NCBI GenBank assembly: GCA_045121595.1
Contig: JBGVGI010000006.1
Span: forward strand, 1-49,080
From: Fumia sp045121595
GTDB taxonomy: Bacteria > Bacillota > Clostridia > Oscillospirales > Ruminococcaceae
Direction: 5' to 3'
Length of the DNA: 49,080 nucleotides
A program made the position numbers and the translations under genes. The notes beneath the pieces were generated by a model. It did not search any database. It saw only the letters and a program-made list of their open reading frames with translations, and was not told the DNA's origin. Below, one piece after another: positions 1-7,496 of this stretch (position 1 is the first letter of the stretch; the number at the start of each line of letters is the position of its first letter).

Positions 1-4
1 TACA

Positions 5-113
5 CCCAAATCATTAACTTTTTTGATGAAATAAAAGGCAAAAGCCTACGATAATGCTGACGCATATCGTAGGCTTTTAACATATTAGTTCGCAAATAAA
101 GTAATGATTTGGG
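5..113. repeat. Nested inverted repeat / possible terminator
   Basis: An inner hairpin pairs 40-52 with 66-78 (arm AAAGCCTACGAT and its complement) and is followed by a short T-run. An outer perfect 12-bp inverted repeat pairs CCCAAATCATTA (5-16) with its complement at 102-113. The inner part looks like a terminator for a gene left of the window. The outer pair makes the whole a nested palindrome, which could be a small mobile palindrome or an extended stem. Confidence 0.5.
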
Positions 114-165
114 CGAATTATCCCTAAGTGAAGACGCCGTCGGGGTGCTTTTTGTTTATAAATAC

Positions 166-194
166 TTGACTTTTTTAAAATTTTCTTATATAAT
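166..194 (+). promoter_or_regulatory. Sigma-A promoter of secDF
   Basis: TTGACT (166-171), 17-bp spacer, TATAAT (189-194). Transcription would start near 201, about 47 nt ahead of the secD start codon. Confidence 0.85.
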
Positions 195-247
195 ATTCTG
201 TATGGCGTATTTATGCGCATATTTAATGTAAAATGGAGGATTGTCCC

Positions 248-1657
248 ATGAAACGAGTTGGAAAATCCGTGTTTTTCATTGTGTCAATTTTTATCGTTTT
301 GCTTACTGTTGTGTCCTTTACAGGTCTTTCCACAACTTACGGCGATAAAACTGTGACCTATGTTAAAGGCGGAAACGATATCCGTTGGGGTATCGACATC
401 AGAGGCGGTGTTGACGTTACTTTCACACCTCCCGCAGGTATTGACGCTACTGACGAGCAGATGAACGCTGCACGTGCTGTAATCGAACAGCGTCTTGTAA
501 ACTTACACATCACTGATAACGAAGTTTACGTTGACTACAACAAAGACAGAGTTTTGGTGCGTTTCCCCTGGAAAGAGGGCGAGTCTAACTACGACCCCGA
601 AACAGCTATCAAAGAGCTTGGCGAAACTGCACTTCTTACTTTCAGAGAAGGCTACGAGCTTAACTCTGACGGAACACCCGCAGGTATCACTGCTTCTAAC
701 GTAATCTTAAACGGTGAGGATATCAAATCCGCAACTGCAGGTTACTATCAGGACCAGATGAGCGGTAATCCTTCTTCCTACGTTGTTAGCCTTGAACTTA
801 ACGATTCCGGTAAAGCTAAATTTGCCGAAGCTACAACAAGACTTGCCGCTACCAAAGGCGTTATCTCTATCTGGATGGACGATACTATGATTTCCTATCC
901 TCAGGTTAACGACCCCATCACTGACGGTCAGGCTCAGATTACAGGTAATTTCGATGCTAAAGAAGCTCAGGCACTCGCTGACAAAATCAACTCCGGTGCT
1001 TTGCCCTTCAAGCTTGAAACTCAGGACTTCAACACAATTGACCCGACCTTAGGTATGGGCGCAAGAGACGTTATGATTATGGCAGGTATCATTGCATTCT
1101 TGCTCGTTGCACTTTACGTGTTCCTTTACTACCGTCTCCCCGGTGCAGTTGCTGTTATCTCCTTGCTTGGTCAGGTTGCAGGTTCTATTGCTGCAGTAAC
1201 AGGTTTCTTACCCTTTATTGCAAGTTTCACACTTACACTTCCCGGTATCGCAGGTATCATCCTTTCTATCGGTATGGGTGTTGACGCTAACATCATTTCT
1301 GCTGCACGTATCAAGGAAGAAATCAATTCCGGTAAATCTGTCGACGGTGCTATCAGTGCAGGTTACGAAAGAGCATTTACTGCTATCTTCGACGGTAACT
1401 TAACTCTTATCATCATCGCTATCGTATTGATGGCTGCATTCGGTCCTTCCGACGGCATCTTTACAAGAATTTTAGGATTCCTCTTTGCAGGATTTGGTCA
1501 GTCTACCGCAGGTGCTATTTACTCCTTCGGTTACACCTTGCTTATCGGTTCTATCATGAACTTCATCTTCGGTGTTACTGCTTCCAAGCTTATGCTTAAA
1601 TCAATTTCCAAGTTTAAAGCATTCCGCAAACCCTGGTTCTATGGAGGTGAGAAATAA
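248..1657 (+). CDS. secD: Protein translocase subunit SecD
   Basis: SecD forms with SecF the proton-driven accessory complex of the SecYEG translocon and pulls preproteins across the membrane from the outer face. The 469-residue product has one N-terminal membrane segment, a periplasmic-type P1 domain with the repeat DVTFTPPAG and an IEQRL helix, and a C-terminal five-helix RND-type bundle containing GMGVDANI, whose Asp belongs to the proton relay. An upstream in-frame ATG at 233 lies inside the ribosome site; GGAGGA at 235-240 sits 7 nt before ATG 248, so 248 is chosen. secF follows with a 1-nt overlap, so secD and secF are separate but coupled genes. Confidence 0.96.
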   Translation: MKRVGKSVFFIVSIFIVLLTVVSFTGLSTTYGDKTVTYVKGGNDIRWGIDIRGGVDVTFTPPAGIDATDEQMNAARAVIEQRLVNLHITDNEVYVDYNKDRVLVRFPWKEGESNYDPETAIKELGETALLTFREGYELNSDGTPAGITASNVILNGEDIKSATAGYYQDQMSGNPSSYVVSLELNDSGKAKFAEATTRLAATKGVISIWMDDTMISYPQVNDPITDGQAQITGNFDAKEAQALADKINSGALPFKLETQDFNTIDPTLGMGARDVMIMAGIIAFLLVALYVFLYYRLPGAVAVISLLGQVAGSIAAVTGFLPFIASFTLTLPGIAGIILSIGMGVDANIISAARIKEEINSGKSVDGAISAGYERAFTAIFDGNLTLIIIAIVLMAAFGPSDGIFTRILGFLFAGFGQSTAGAIYSFGYTLLIGSIMNFIFGVTASKLMLKSISKFKAFRKPWFYGGEK

Positions 1658-2604
1658 TGAAAATTCCAAGTTTTGATTTTGTCGGCAAAAGAAAGATATT
1701 CTACATTATTTCTTGCGCACTTTTAGCTGTTGCAGTTGTGTTCTCTTTAGTGTTTGGCGTTAACCTTGACATTCAGTTCAAGGGCGGTACTATTGCAAAC
1801 TACTCTTATCAGGGTGAACTTGACCTTGATGCTTTTGCTAAAACTGTTACCGACGTTACAGGCGTTGAAGCTTCTGCAAGAGGTTCCAAAAACGCTGTTA
1901 CTGACGAGCCTAACGTAATGCTCACTTTCGCTTCCAAAGAAGGTCTTTCCGCTGATTTGCAGAGCGAAATGACAGCTAAACTTCAGGAAACTTTCCCCGA
2001 TAACGCTATCGAAGTTGTTTCCATCAACGCAGTTTCTCCCACAATGGGTAAGGACTTCCTCTTGAAATCTTTGGTTGCTGTTGCTTTTGCAGCACTCTTT
2101 ATGATTTTATATATCGCTTTGCGATTCAGAAAAATCGGCGGTTGGTCTGCAGGTGTGTTCGCTGTTGTAGCACTTTTGCACGACGTTGCTATGATTTTTG
2201 CTACTTTCATCATCTTCCGTATGCCTCTTGACGATAACTTTATCGCTGTACTTTTGGTAATCTTAGGTTACTCTGTCAACGATACTATCGTTATCTACGA
2301 CCGTGTACGTGAAAATATGAACAACCACGTTGGCCGTGTGAGTGAAGAGAATATTAAGGATATCGTTAACCTTTCTATCAACCAGACTCTTTCCAGAACA
2401 CTCAATACTTCAATCTGTACTTTGATTGCTATGCTCGTTGTATGTGTTCTTGCACTTGTTAACAACACTGAGTCTATCATCGTGTTCTCATTCCCGCTCA
2501 TTATCGGTATCATCTCCGGTGCGTACTCTTCCATCTGTCTTTCCGGTCCCTTGTGGGTAAGATGGCAGCAGTTCAAAATCCGCAAAAAATTGTTCACAAA
2601 ATAA
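1657..2604 (+). CDS. secF: Protein translocase subunit SecF
   Basis: Partner of SecD in the SecDF complex. The 315-residue protein shows an N-terminal membrane helix, the family hallmark FKGGT after the first helix, a small extracytoplasmic domain, and the C-terminal helix bundle with LLHDV and GYSVNDTIVIYDRVREN, the latter carrying the conserved Asp and Arg of the proton pathway. The start ATG overlaps the secD stop by one base (TAATG) and is preceded by GGAGGT at 1643-1648. A strong terminator follows, so secDF is a two-gene transcript. Confidence 0.96.
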   Translation: MKIPSFDFVGKRKIFYIISCALLAVAVVFSLVFGVNLDIQFKGGTIANYSYQGELDLDAFAKTVTDVTGVEASARGSKNAVTDEPNVMLTFASKEGLSADLQSEMTAKLQETFPDNAIEVVSINAVSPTMGKDFLLKSLVAVAFAALFMILYIALRFRKIGGWSAGVFAVVALLHDVAMIFATFIIFRMPLDDNFIAVLLVILGYSVNDTIVIYDRVRENMNNHVGRVSEENIKDIVNLSINQTLSRTLNTSICTLIAMLVVCVLALVNNTESIIVFSFPLIIGIISGAYSSICLSGPLWVRWQQFKIRKKLFTK

Positions 2605-2613
2605 TGGCAATTC

Positions 2614-2645
2614 AAAAGCCACCGAGAAATTCGGTGGCTTTGTTT
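2614..2645 (+). terminator. Rho-independent terminator of secDF
   Basis: Stem AAAGCCACCGA (2615-2625) pairs with TCGGTGGCTTT (2631-2641) across a 5-nt loop. The 3' side runs into a T-rich stretch. It begins 10 bp after the secF stop. Confidence 0.85.
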
Positions 2646-2650
2646 GTTTA

Positions 2651-2700
2651 CTACCCCTCCACCGCTGACGCGGTCCCCCTCCCCTGACAAGGGGAGGCTG
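2651..2700. repeat. Dispersed palindromic repeat (CCCTCC type)
   Basis: Two adjacent hairpins, ACCG/CGGT (2661-2674) and CCTCCCCT/AGGGGAGG (2678-2697), fill the gap before the next gene. Similar CTCCC/GGGAG hairpins occur at 48060-48155. This looks like a short interspersed palindrome and not a terminator, because no T-run follows directly. Confidence 0.5.
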
Positions 2701-2737
2701 GTATGTGTGAGGTGGCTTTGTTTGTTTCGGAGGACTT

Positions 2738-3505
2738 ATGAATTTTGGTGTTTCGACTTCCTGCTTTTATCCCGATTTGCTTGAAAATTCGGCAAAACGG
2801 ATAGCTAAGATGAATATACCGTTTACCGAGGTGTTTTTCAACTCTTTTTCCGAGGTTAAAAAGGATTATCTTTTAAAGCTTAAAGGTATTCTCGGGGATA
2901 CGAAGGCTTTGAGCATTCATCCGTTTTCTTCGGGGTTTGAGACCTTTATGCTCTTTTCGGACTACGAAAGAAGGGCAGACGACCTTATCGAGCTTTATAA
3001 GTATTACTTCGAGGCTTGTAACCTTTTCGGTGCCGAAGTTTTGGTGCTTCACGGGGCGTATTCGACTTCAAACTGCAGTTATGACCGCTATTTTGAAAGG
3101 TATTTTCGCCTTTTTGAGGCGGGGAAGAGCTTTGGGGTGATGGTGGCTCAGGAAAACGTTGCAAGGTGTAAGTCGGGCGATATTGAGTTTTTAAAAGAGA
3201 TGAAAACTGCCCTCGGTGAAAACGTTAAGTTTACCCTTGATTTAAAGCAGGGCAGACGCTCGGGAATTAAGGCTTTGGAGCTTATCAAGGTGCTCGGTGA
3301 GAATATCTGCCACGTTCATATCAGTGACGGGGATGAAACTGACGAATGTCTTGCCATCGGTGAAGGTAACGAGGATTTTGAGAAGTTTTTTAAGGCTTTG
3401 AGAGATATAAACTACGATAAAGGTGTTATTTTGGAGCTTTACCGCAGAAATTTCGAAGGCGAAAAAGAACTTTTTGAAAGTTATGAGAAATTGTTGAAAT
3501 TTTAA
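2738..3505 (+). CDS. Sugar phosphate isomerase/epimerase-like TIM-barrel protein
   Basis: A 255-residue protein of the xylose isomerase-like/AP endonuclease 2 superfamily. Recognisable barrel-strand motifs are LSIHPF, EVLVLHGA, VAQENVAR, VKFTLDLKQG, ICHVHISDGD and a final VILELYRR, with His, Glu and Asp in the places where this fold binds a divalent metal. Family members isomerise or epimerise small sugars and polyols; the substrate cannot be read here. GGAGGA at 2729-2734 precedes ATG 2738. It stands alone between the secDF terminator and the nrdR promoter, which overlaps its last codons. Confidence 0.8.
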   Translation: MNFGVSTSCFYPDLLENSAKRIAKMNIPFTEVFFNSFSEVKKDYLLKLKGILGDTKALSIHPFSSGFETFMLFSDYERRADDLIELYKYYFEACNLFGAEVLVLHGAYSTSNCSYDRYFERYFRLFEAGKSFGVMVAQENVARCKSGDIEFLKEMKTALGENVKFTLDLKQGRRSGIKALELIKVLGENICHVHISDGDETDECLAIGEGNEDFEKFFKALRDINYDKGVILELYRRNFEGEKELFESYEKLLKF

Positions 3506-3522
3506 AAATATTTTGGTATAAT
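3494..3522 (+). promoter_or_regulatory. Sigma-A promoter of nrdR
   Basis: TTGAAA (3494-3499), 17-bp spacer, TATAAT (3517-3522), overlapping the 3' end of the upstream gene. It gives nrdR a leader of about 140 nt that contains a linker-hairpin repeat array. Confidence 0.75.
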
Positions 3523-3543
3523 AAAAAAAACTGGGCGTTATAT

Positions 3544-3602
3544 TCTGTCTTCGACAGAGTGGTATTTTTGATAAATCAAAAGTGATATGCAAAGCGTGGT
3601 AT
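3544..3602. repeat. Linker-hairpin array, linker GTGRTAT
   Basis: A 7-nt linker GTGRTAT occurs three times (3559-3565, 3582-3588, 3596-3602). The intervals are short hairpins with unrelated stems: TCTGTC/GACAGA (3544-3558), TTTTGAT/ATCAAAA (3566-3581) and GC/GC (3589-3595). The array lies in the 5' leader of nrdR. A further hairpin GTGCC/GGCAC (3642-3654) stands directly before the nrdR ribosome site. Confidence 0.6.
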
Positions 3603-3669
3603 TTTATCCGCTTGACGCAATACGCCTGAGCGAATAAAACTGTGCCTTTGGCACTTTGGAGGATAAAAA

Positions 3670-4128
3670 ATGAAGTGTCCGTATTGTTCGACACCTGACA
3701 GTAAGGTTGTCGATTCCCGTCCCACTGAGGATGCGGAGAAAATCCGTCGAAGACGTGAATGCTTGGAGTGCGGTAAGCGTTTTACCACTTATGAAGTTGT
3801 TGAAACTACTCCGCTTGTTGTGGTTAAAAAGGACGGCTCAAGGCAGATGTTTGACCGCAATAAGCTTTTAAGCGGTCTTTTACGTGCTTGTGAAAAGAGA
3901 CCCGTTTCGCTTTCAAGTTTAGAGAAGGTGGTTGACTCCATCGAGCAGGATTATGCAAACTTGCTTATCAAGGAAGTAAGCTCTGTCGAGCTTGGTGAGA
4001 AGGTTTTAATCGAGCTTAAGGGTCTTGACAAGGTAGCGTATATCAGATTTGCGTCTGTTTACCGCGATTTTTCGGATTTGGAGTCCTTCCTTTCCGAACT
4101 TAAAGCACTTAAAAAAGAGAAGAAATAA
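3670..4128 (+). CDS. nrdR: Transcriptional repressor NrdR
   Basis: NrdR senses ATP/dATP through an ATP-cone domain and represses ribonucleotide reductase genes. The 152-residue product has the N-terminal zinc ribbon CPYC...CLECGKRFTTYE (about residues 3-42), followed by the ATP-cone beginning VVKKDGSRQMFDRNK. Length and domain order are standard. Start ATG 3670 follows GGAGGA (3658-3663). No nrd reductase gene or clear NrdR box is present in the window. A terminator follows at once, so the gene is monocistronic. Confidence 0.95.
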   Translation: MKCPYCSTPDSKVVDSRPTEDAEKIRRRRECLECGKRFTTYEVVETTPLVVVKKDGSRQMFDRNKLLSGLLRACEKRPVSLSSLEKVVDSIEQDYANLLIKEVSSVELGEKVLIELKGLDKVAYIRFASVYRDFSDLESFLSELKALKKEKK

Positions 4129-4132
4129 TAAT

Positions 4133-4163
4133 CAAAAAGGCACCTTTTACGGGTGCTTTTTTT
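4133..4163 (+). terminator. Terminator of nrdR
   Basis: Stem GGCACC/GGGTGC with a short loop, followed by seven or more T residues, starting a few bases past the nrdR stop. Confidence 0.8.
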
Positions 4164-4167
4164 GATT

Positions 4168-4200
4168 GCGGAACGACACACAGGTCGTTCCCTACGGGGT
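4168..4200. repeat. Dispersed hairpin repeat GGAACGAC-GTCGTTCC
   Basis: Perfect 8-bp arms GGAACGAC (4170-4177) and GTCGTTCC (4184-4191), followed by CTACGGGG. A near-identical unit is at 46425-46458 and a decayed one at 11869-11900, so it is an interspersed repeat. Confidence 0.65.
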
Positions 4201-4208
4201 AATGGAAA

Positions 4209-4559
4209 TCAGAAAACGTTAAAAAAAGTTGGCAGGGTTTTTTCGTAAAGTTCTTTTATCGAAAGCTCTGCTTTTTTGATTTCGGCTTTAAAAAGGTCGG
4301 TATCAAGGTTTGCATATGAGCTTTCGAGGTGGTCGGTTATTTCGTTCACGCGGTCGTCGTGGATGAATAAACCGATTATTTTTTTATCCTTGTCCCAGTT
4401 TTTAAGGATCTCTTCAATATCGGATTTTGTGGAGGCTTTTTCAAGGGAGAGAACAGTTTTTTCAGTGACGTTTTTAAGGTAAAAAAGTGAGCTGACACAG
4501 AGGGTGACGATAGCCGTTAAAATTATCAGGATAAGGGTGAGGCGTTTTATAAAAATCAT
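4209..4559 (-). CDS. DUF4363 family membrane-anchored protein
   Basis: A 116-residue protein with one N-terminal hydrophobic helix (about residues 5-27) and an extracytoplasmic helical domain rich in Lys and Glu. It fits the small DUF4363 family that commonly sits after DUF421 genes in Clostridia. Its ATG overlaps the stop of the DUF421 gene by four bases (ATGA), so the two are translationally coupled. The forespore-type promoter upstream of the pair suggests a role in the spore membrane; the biochemical function is unknown. Confidence 0.7.
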   Translation of the reverse strand: MIFIKRLTLILIILTAIVTLCVSSLFYLKNVTEKTVLSLEKASTKSDIEEILKNWDKDKKIIGLFIHDDRVNEITDHLESSYANLDTDLFKAEIKKAELSIKELYEKTLPTFFNVF

Positions 4560-5221
4560 TCCTTTTTGAATATTTTATAGTTTTTGGCAAGGTCGGAGGT
4601 CATTATAAAGACATCGGAAAGGTCGAGTTTTTCGGTTTTTAAGATACCAAAAAGCCATTTTCTGTTTAAATTAAGTTCCTTTAGGGCTTCGTCCATAATT
4701 TCGCCGTCACTTACTATAATAAGCGGTGGCATAACGCTTTCGCCTTTGAGTTTTAAGATTTTCGGGGTGATGGTTTGGGCGTCGAACTTCTGATAGACAC
4801 TGACACTTCCCGTAGTTTCGACGACGGCGTAGAGGACGTCGGAAAGGTCGAAAACGTTGTTTCCTCTTAAGCTTTCCATAAGGTCGTCGATGGAAAACCG
4901 TAGCTTTTTCATAGCGTTAATATCGATTTTGCCGTTTTTGATAATTACGACGGGTTTGCCCGAGATAAGCGCTCTGAAGCGTTTTGACTTTAAAGAAATG
5001 CTTGACACGATAAGCTCAAAGCCTACGAGTACAAGTATCGGGATAATTCCCGTTGACATCGGAATTGAGGGGTCTTCGATGGGGATAGATGCGATATTCG
5101 AGATTAAAATAGTGATGACAAGCTCACTCGGTTGAAGTTCACCTAACTGCCTTTTTCCCATAAGACGGAGTGAAAAGACGATTAAAAGATATAAAATCAC
5201 GGCACGAAGTAAGATAATCAT
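4556..5221 (-). CDS. DUF421 (YetF-type) membrane protein
   Basis: A 221-residue protein with three N-terminal membrane helices (roughly residues 3-80) and the cytoplasmic DUF421 domain. Family signatures seen are LRLMGKRQLGELQPSELVI near the N-terminus, IKNGKI, and LRGNNVFDLSDVLYAVVET. Several Bacillus homologues are spore-associated. Here the gene reads divergently from gerABC, and its upstream region carries GCATA-N17-CATACTA, a very good match to SigG promoters. AAAGGA stands about 8 nt before the ATG. The molecular function is not established. Confidence 0.85.
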   Translation of the reverse strand: MIILLRAVILYLLIVFSLRLMGKRQLGELQPSELVITILISNIASIPIEDPSIPMSTGIIPILVLVGFELIVSSISLKSKRFRALISGKPVVIIKNGKIDINAMKKLRFSIDDLMESLRGNNVFDLSDVLYAVVETTGSVSVYQKFDAQTITPKILKLKGESVMPPLIIVSDGEIMDEALKELNLNRKWLFGILKTEKLDLSDVFIMTSDLAKNYKIFKKE

Positions 5222-5234
5222 AGGCTTTTCCTTT

Positions 5235-5264
5235 TGAATAAATTTATATTTTCAGCGGATAATT
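5235..5264 (+). promoter_or_regulatory. Possible SigG-type promoter of gerABC
   Basis: TGAATA (5235-5240), 17-bp spacer, GATAATT (5258-5264). The -35 fits forespore promoters well; the -10 matches CATACTA only in part. Its position before gerA is right. Confidence 0.45.
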
Positions 5265-5265
5265 T

Positions 5266-5294
5266 TAGTATGTAAAAATTATTTAAAGTTATGC
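5266..5294 (-). promoter_or_regulatory. SigG-type promoter of DUF421-DUF4363
   Basis: Read on the minus strand, GCATA (5294-5290), 17-bp spacer and CATACTA (5272-5266) give the full forespore sigma-G pattern. The -10 ends 44 bp before the DUF421 start codon. Confidence 0.6.
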
Positions 5295-5304
5295 GGAGGA
5301 GAAA

Positions 5305-6720
5305 ATGCTGACTTCAAACGTTTCGGAAAATATAACTGTTTTAAGGGAAAAAGTAGAAAAAACCGCCGATTTTATGGTGAGGGATATCTATATCGGGAAT
5401 ATTAGAGTTAGCTTTGTGATGTTTGAGGGGATGGTGAGTTTATCCGTTCTTGCAAACCTTATTATAAGGCCTCTTTTAAACGGAATAGATGACAGTGCTA
5501 CTTCAGAGGAAATTGCGGATTTTATCATAAACAAAAGCTTAATGGCGGCGGATATGAAAGAGGTTAAAACCTTTGACGAAGTTATAAAAATGGCGGTTTC
5601 AGGCTTTGCCGTGGTGCTTATCGACGGGGTCAAGACGGGGATAGCGTTAGGTGCTCAGGGGTTTAATTTCCGCTCGGTAACAGAGCCGTCGGGCGAGATT
5701 AACGAACGTGGGTCGAGAGAAGGCTTCACAGAGCCTTTGAAGATAAACCTTACCATGATAAGGCGTCGTGTTAAGTCGGGGGCGCTTAAAATCGAGATGG
5801 GGGAAACGGGAGAGGAGAGCAAGACCGATTACGCTCTCGTTTACATGAACGCCGACAAAAGGCTTATTGAGGAAATAAAAAAACGCCTTTCAAAAGTGAA
5901 GATAAAGACGGTACTTGATACGGGGTATATCGAGCCGTTTTTACAAAGTAAAAGGGGGTCGATTTTTTCCTCAGTCGGGGTGACGGAACGCCCTGACACC
6001 CTGGTTGCCAAGATAACCGAGGGAAGAGTGGCGCTTTTGCTTGACGGGACACCCTTTGCGCTCATAGTCCCGTACCTTTTTTCGGAAAACTTTCAAAGCT
6101 TTGACGATTACGCTCAAAGACCCTTTTTTGCAAGTTTTGTAAGGATTTTAAAGTATATTTCTTTCTTTTTTACCATTTATCTGCCTGGGATTTACGTGGC
6201 GCTTTCTACCTTTCATCCCGAAACGCTACCACACGCACTGCTTTTTAACATAGCGTCCGCTGAGGAGGCGACACCGTTTCCGCTTGTTCTGTCGGCGCTC
6301 ATAATCCACCTTATCTACGAGATAATGCGTGAGGCAGGGTTACGGCTTCCAAGACCCGTAGGACACGCCGTAGGGATTGTGGGGGCGCTTGTAATTGGTG
6401 ATGCCGCCGTGACGGCGGGGCTTATCGGCTCACCGATGGTGATGGTGGTGGCGCTCACTGCGATAAGCTCGTTTGTGGTGCCTTCTCTGTACGCGCCCGT
6501 GTCGATACTACGCTTTGTGATGATTATTGCAGGGGGACTTACGGGGATTTACGGGATAAGTATTTTATCGGGGATGGTGATTATCAATATCTGCTCGGTT
6601 GAAAATTTCGGGGTTTGCTACACTTCACCGATAACGCCATTTAACTGGAGTGCGATGAGGGATACGTTTATCCGTATTGGTTGGAAGAAGATGCAAAAAA
6701 GGGAGGGAAAAATAAGGTGA
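5305..6720 (+). CDS. Spore germination protein, GerA (A subunit) family
   Basis: Membrane subunit of a nutrient germinant receptor in the inner spore membrane. The 471-residue protein has the large cytosolic N-domain (to about residue 285) with EPSGEINERGSREGF and ERPDTLVAKITEGRVA, followed by the C-terminal membrane domain with RLPRPVGHAVGIVGALVIGD. Length is typical for the family. GGAGGA (5296-5301) precedes ATG 5305. The B subunit starts inside the stop codon (GTGA overlap). The ligand cannot be predicted. This gene is the strongest evidence in the window that the organism makes endospores. Confidence 0.94.
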   Translation: MLTSNVSENITVLREKVEKTADFMVRDIYIGNIRVSFVMFEGMVSLSVLANLIIRPLLNGIDDSATSEEIADFIINKSLMAADMKEVKTFDEVIKMAVSGFAVVLIDGVKTGIALGAQGFNFRSVTEPSGEINERGSREGFTEPLKINLTMIRRRVKSGALKIEMGETGEESKTDYALVYMNADKRLIEEIKKRLSKVKIKTVLDTGYIEPFLQSKRGSIFSSVGVTERPDTLVAKITEGRVALLLDGTPFALIVPYLFSENFQSFDDYAQRPFFASFVRILKYISFFFTIYLPGIYVALSTFHPETLPHALLFNIASAEEATPFPLVLSALIIHLIYEIMREAGLRLPRPVGHAVGIVGALVIGDAAVTAGLIGSPMVMVVALTAISSFVVPSLYAPVSILRFVMIIAGGLTGIYGISILSGMVIINICSVENFGVCYTSPITPFNWSAMRDTFIRIGWKKMQKREGKIR

Positions 6721-7496
6721 CCATATCGGCTATATTCTCAAAACTCTTTATTTTACTGATTTTAATGCCTGATTTTTCTACTCTTGTGGCAATTTTGTTG
6801 GTTTGTCTTACAGAGCTTTGCTTAAACTATCTGAAAATGCCCTCCTTTATGGCGGTGGCGTATTTTTTCACAGCGTCGGTGCTGACTGTGATTTCGCTTA
6901 AAGATTTTCTTGTAAACGCCATATATCCCACGTCTTCGGACGCTTTTTTCTCGGTAACACTCATTTTAGCTTTGATTTTTGCGGTTGTTTCGGGCAAAAA
7001 CGGGGTTGTAAGGGGGTTTTTGATAGTTTCCTTTTTCTTTGTTATTTCCTTTCTTTTTACTGTTTTCGGGAATATTCCTCAGTTTTCAAATCCTCAATTC
7101 TCTTTAAATATTATCAAGGTAATAAAAGATTTCCTTATAATTTTAATCTTTTCTCCCGAGATACTCTTTTTTGAAAGAAAAAGGGGGAAAAGCTATATTA
7201 TAGTTTCAAATCTTTTGCTTATTCTGGCGGTTTTTATAACGATTTTAGTATTAGGACGGGTGGCATCCGAAACGGCTTACCCTTACTACACGGCGGGGAC
7301 TATCGCAAAAATCTCGGTATTTTCCCGTCTTGATGCCGTTCATTCGGCACTTTGGGTGATGCTTGGATACTTTAAGGGGGGACTACTTTTAAATGCGTGT
7401 AAAGATTATTTTACTTTTGCCGATACTTCTTTTAAGCTCCTGCATAAAAACTGTAAATCTTCAGGACAGGGCGATTGTTCAGGCGATAGGAATTGA
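6717..7496 (+). CDS. Spore germination protein, GerB (B subunit) family, short form
   Basis: APC-superfamily membrane subunit of the germinant receptor. GTG 6717 is chosen over an in-frame ATG at 6681 because GGGAGGG (6701-6707) is well spaced from it and it gives a 4-nt overlap with gerA. The 259-residue product has about eight hydrophobic helices, against ten and about 350-370 residues in usual GerB proteins; the C-terminal RLDAVHSALWVMLG matches the family motif RLEALFLALWVLG. The last roughly 34 residues are polar and overlap gerC by 104 nt, so the C-terminal helices normally found are missing. It is either a compact lineage variant or a truncation. Confidence 0.8.
   Translation: MTISAIFSKLFILLILMPDFSTLVAILLVCLTELCLNYLKMPSFMAVAYFFTASVLTVISLKDFLVNAIYPTSSDAFFSVTLILALIFAVVSGKNGVVRGFLIVSFFFVISFLFTVFGNIPQFSNPQFSLNIIKVIKDFLIILIFSPEILFFERKRGKSYIIVSNLLLILAVFITILVLGRVASETAYPYYTAGTIAKISVFSRLDAVHSALWVMLGYFKGGLLLNACKDYFTFADTSFKLLHKNCKSSGQGDCSGDRN

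Noticed and set aside
233..247. Earlier ATG start for secD at 233
   Set aside because: The codon overlaps GGAGGA, which is correctly spaced for ATG 248.
3523..3669. NrdR boxes in the nrdR leader
   Set aside because: No pair of ACACTATATATTGTGT-like 16-mers is present.
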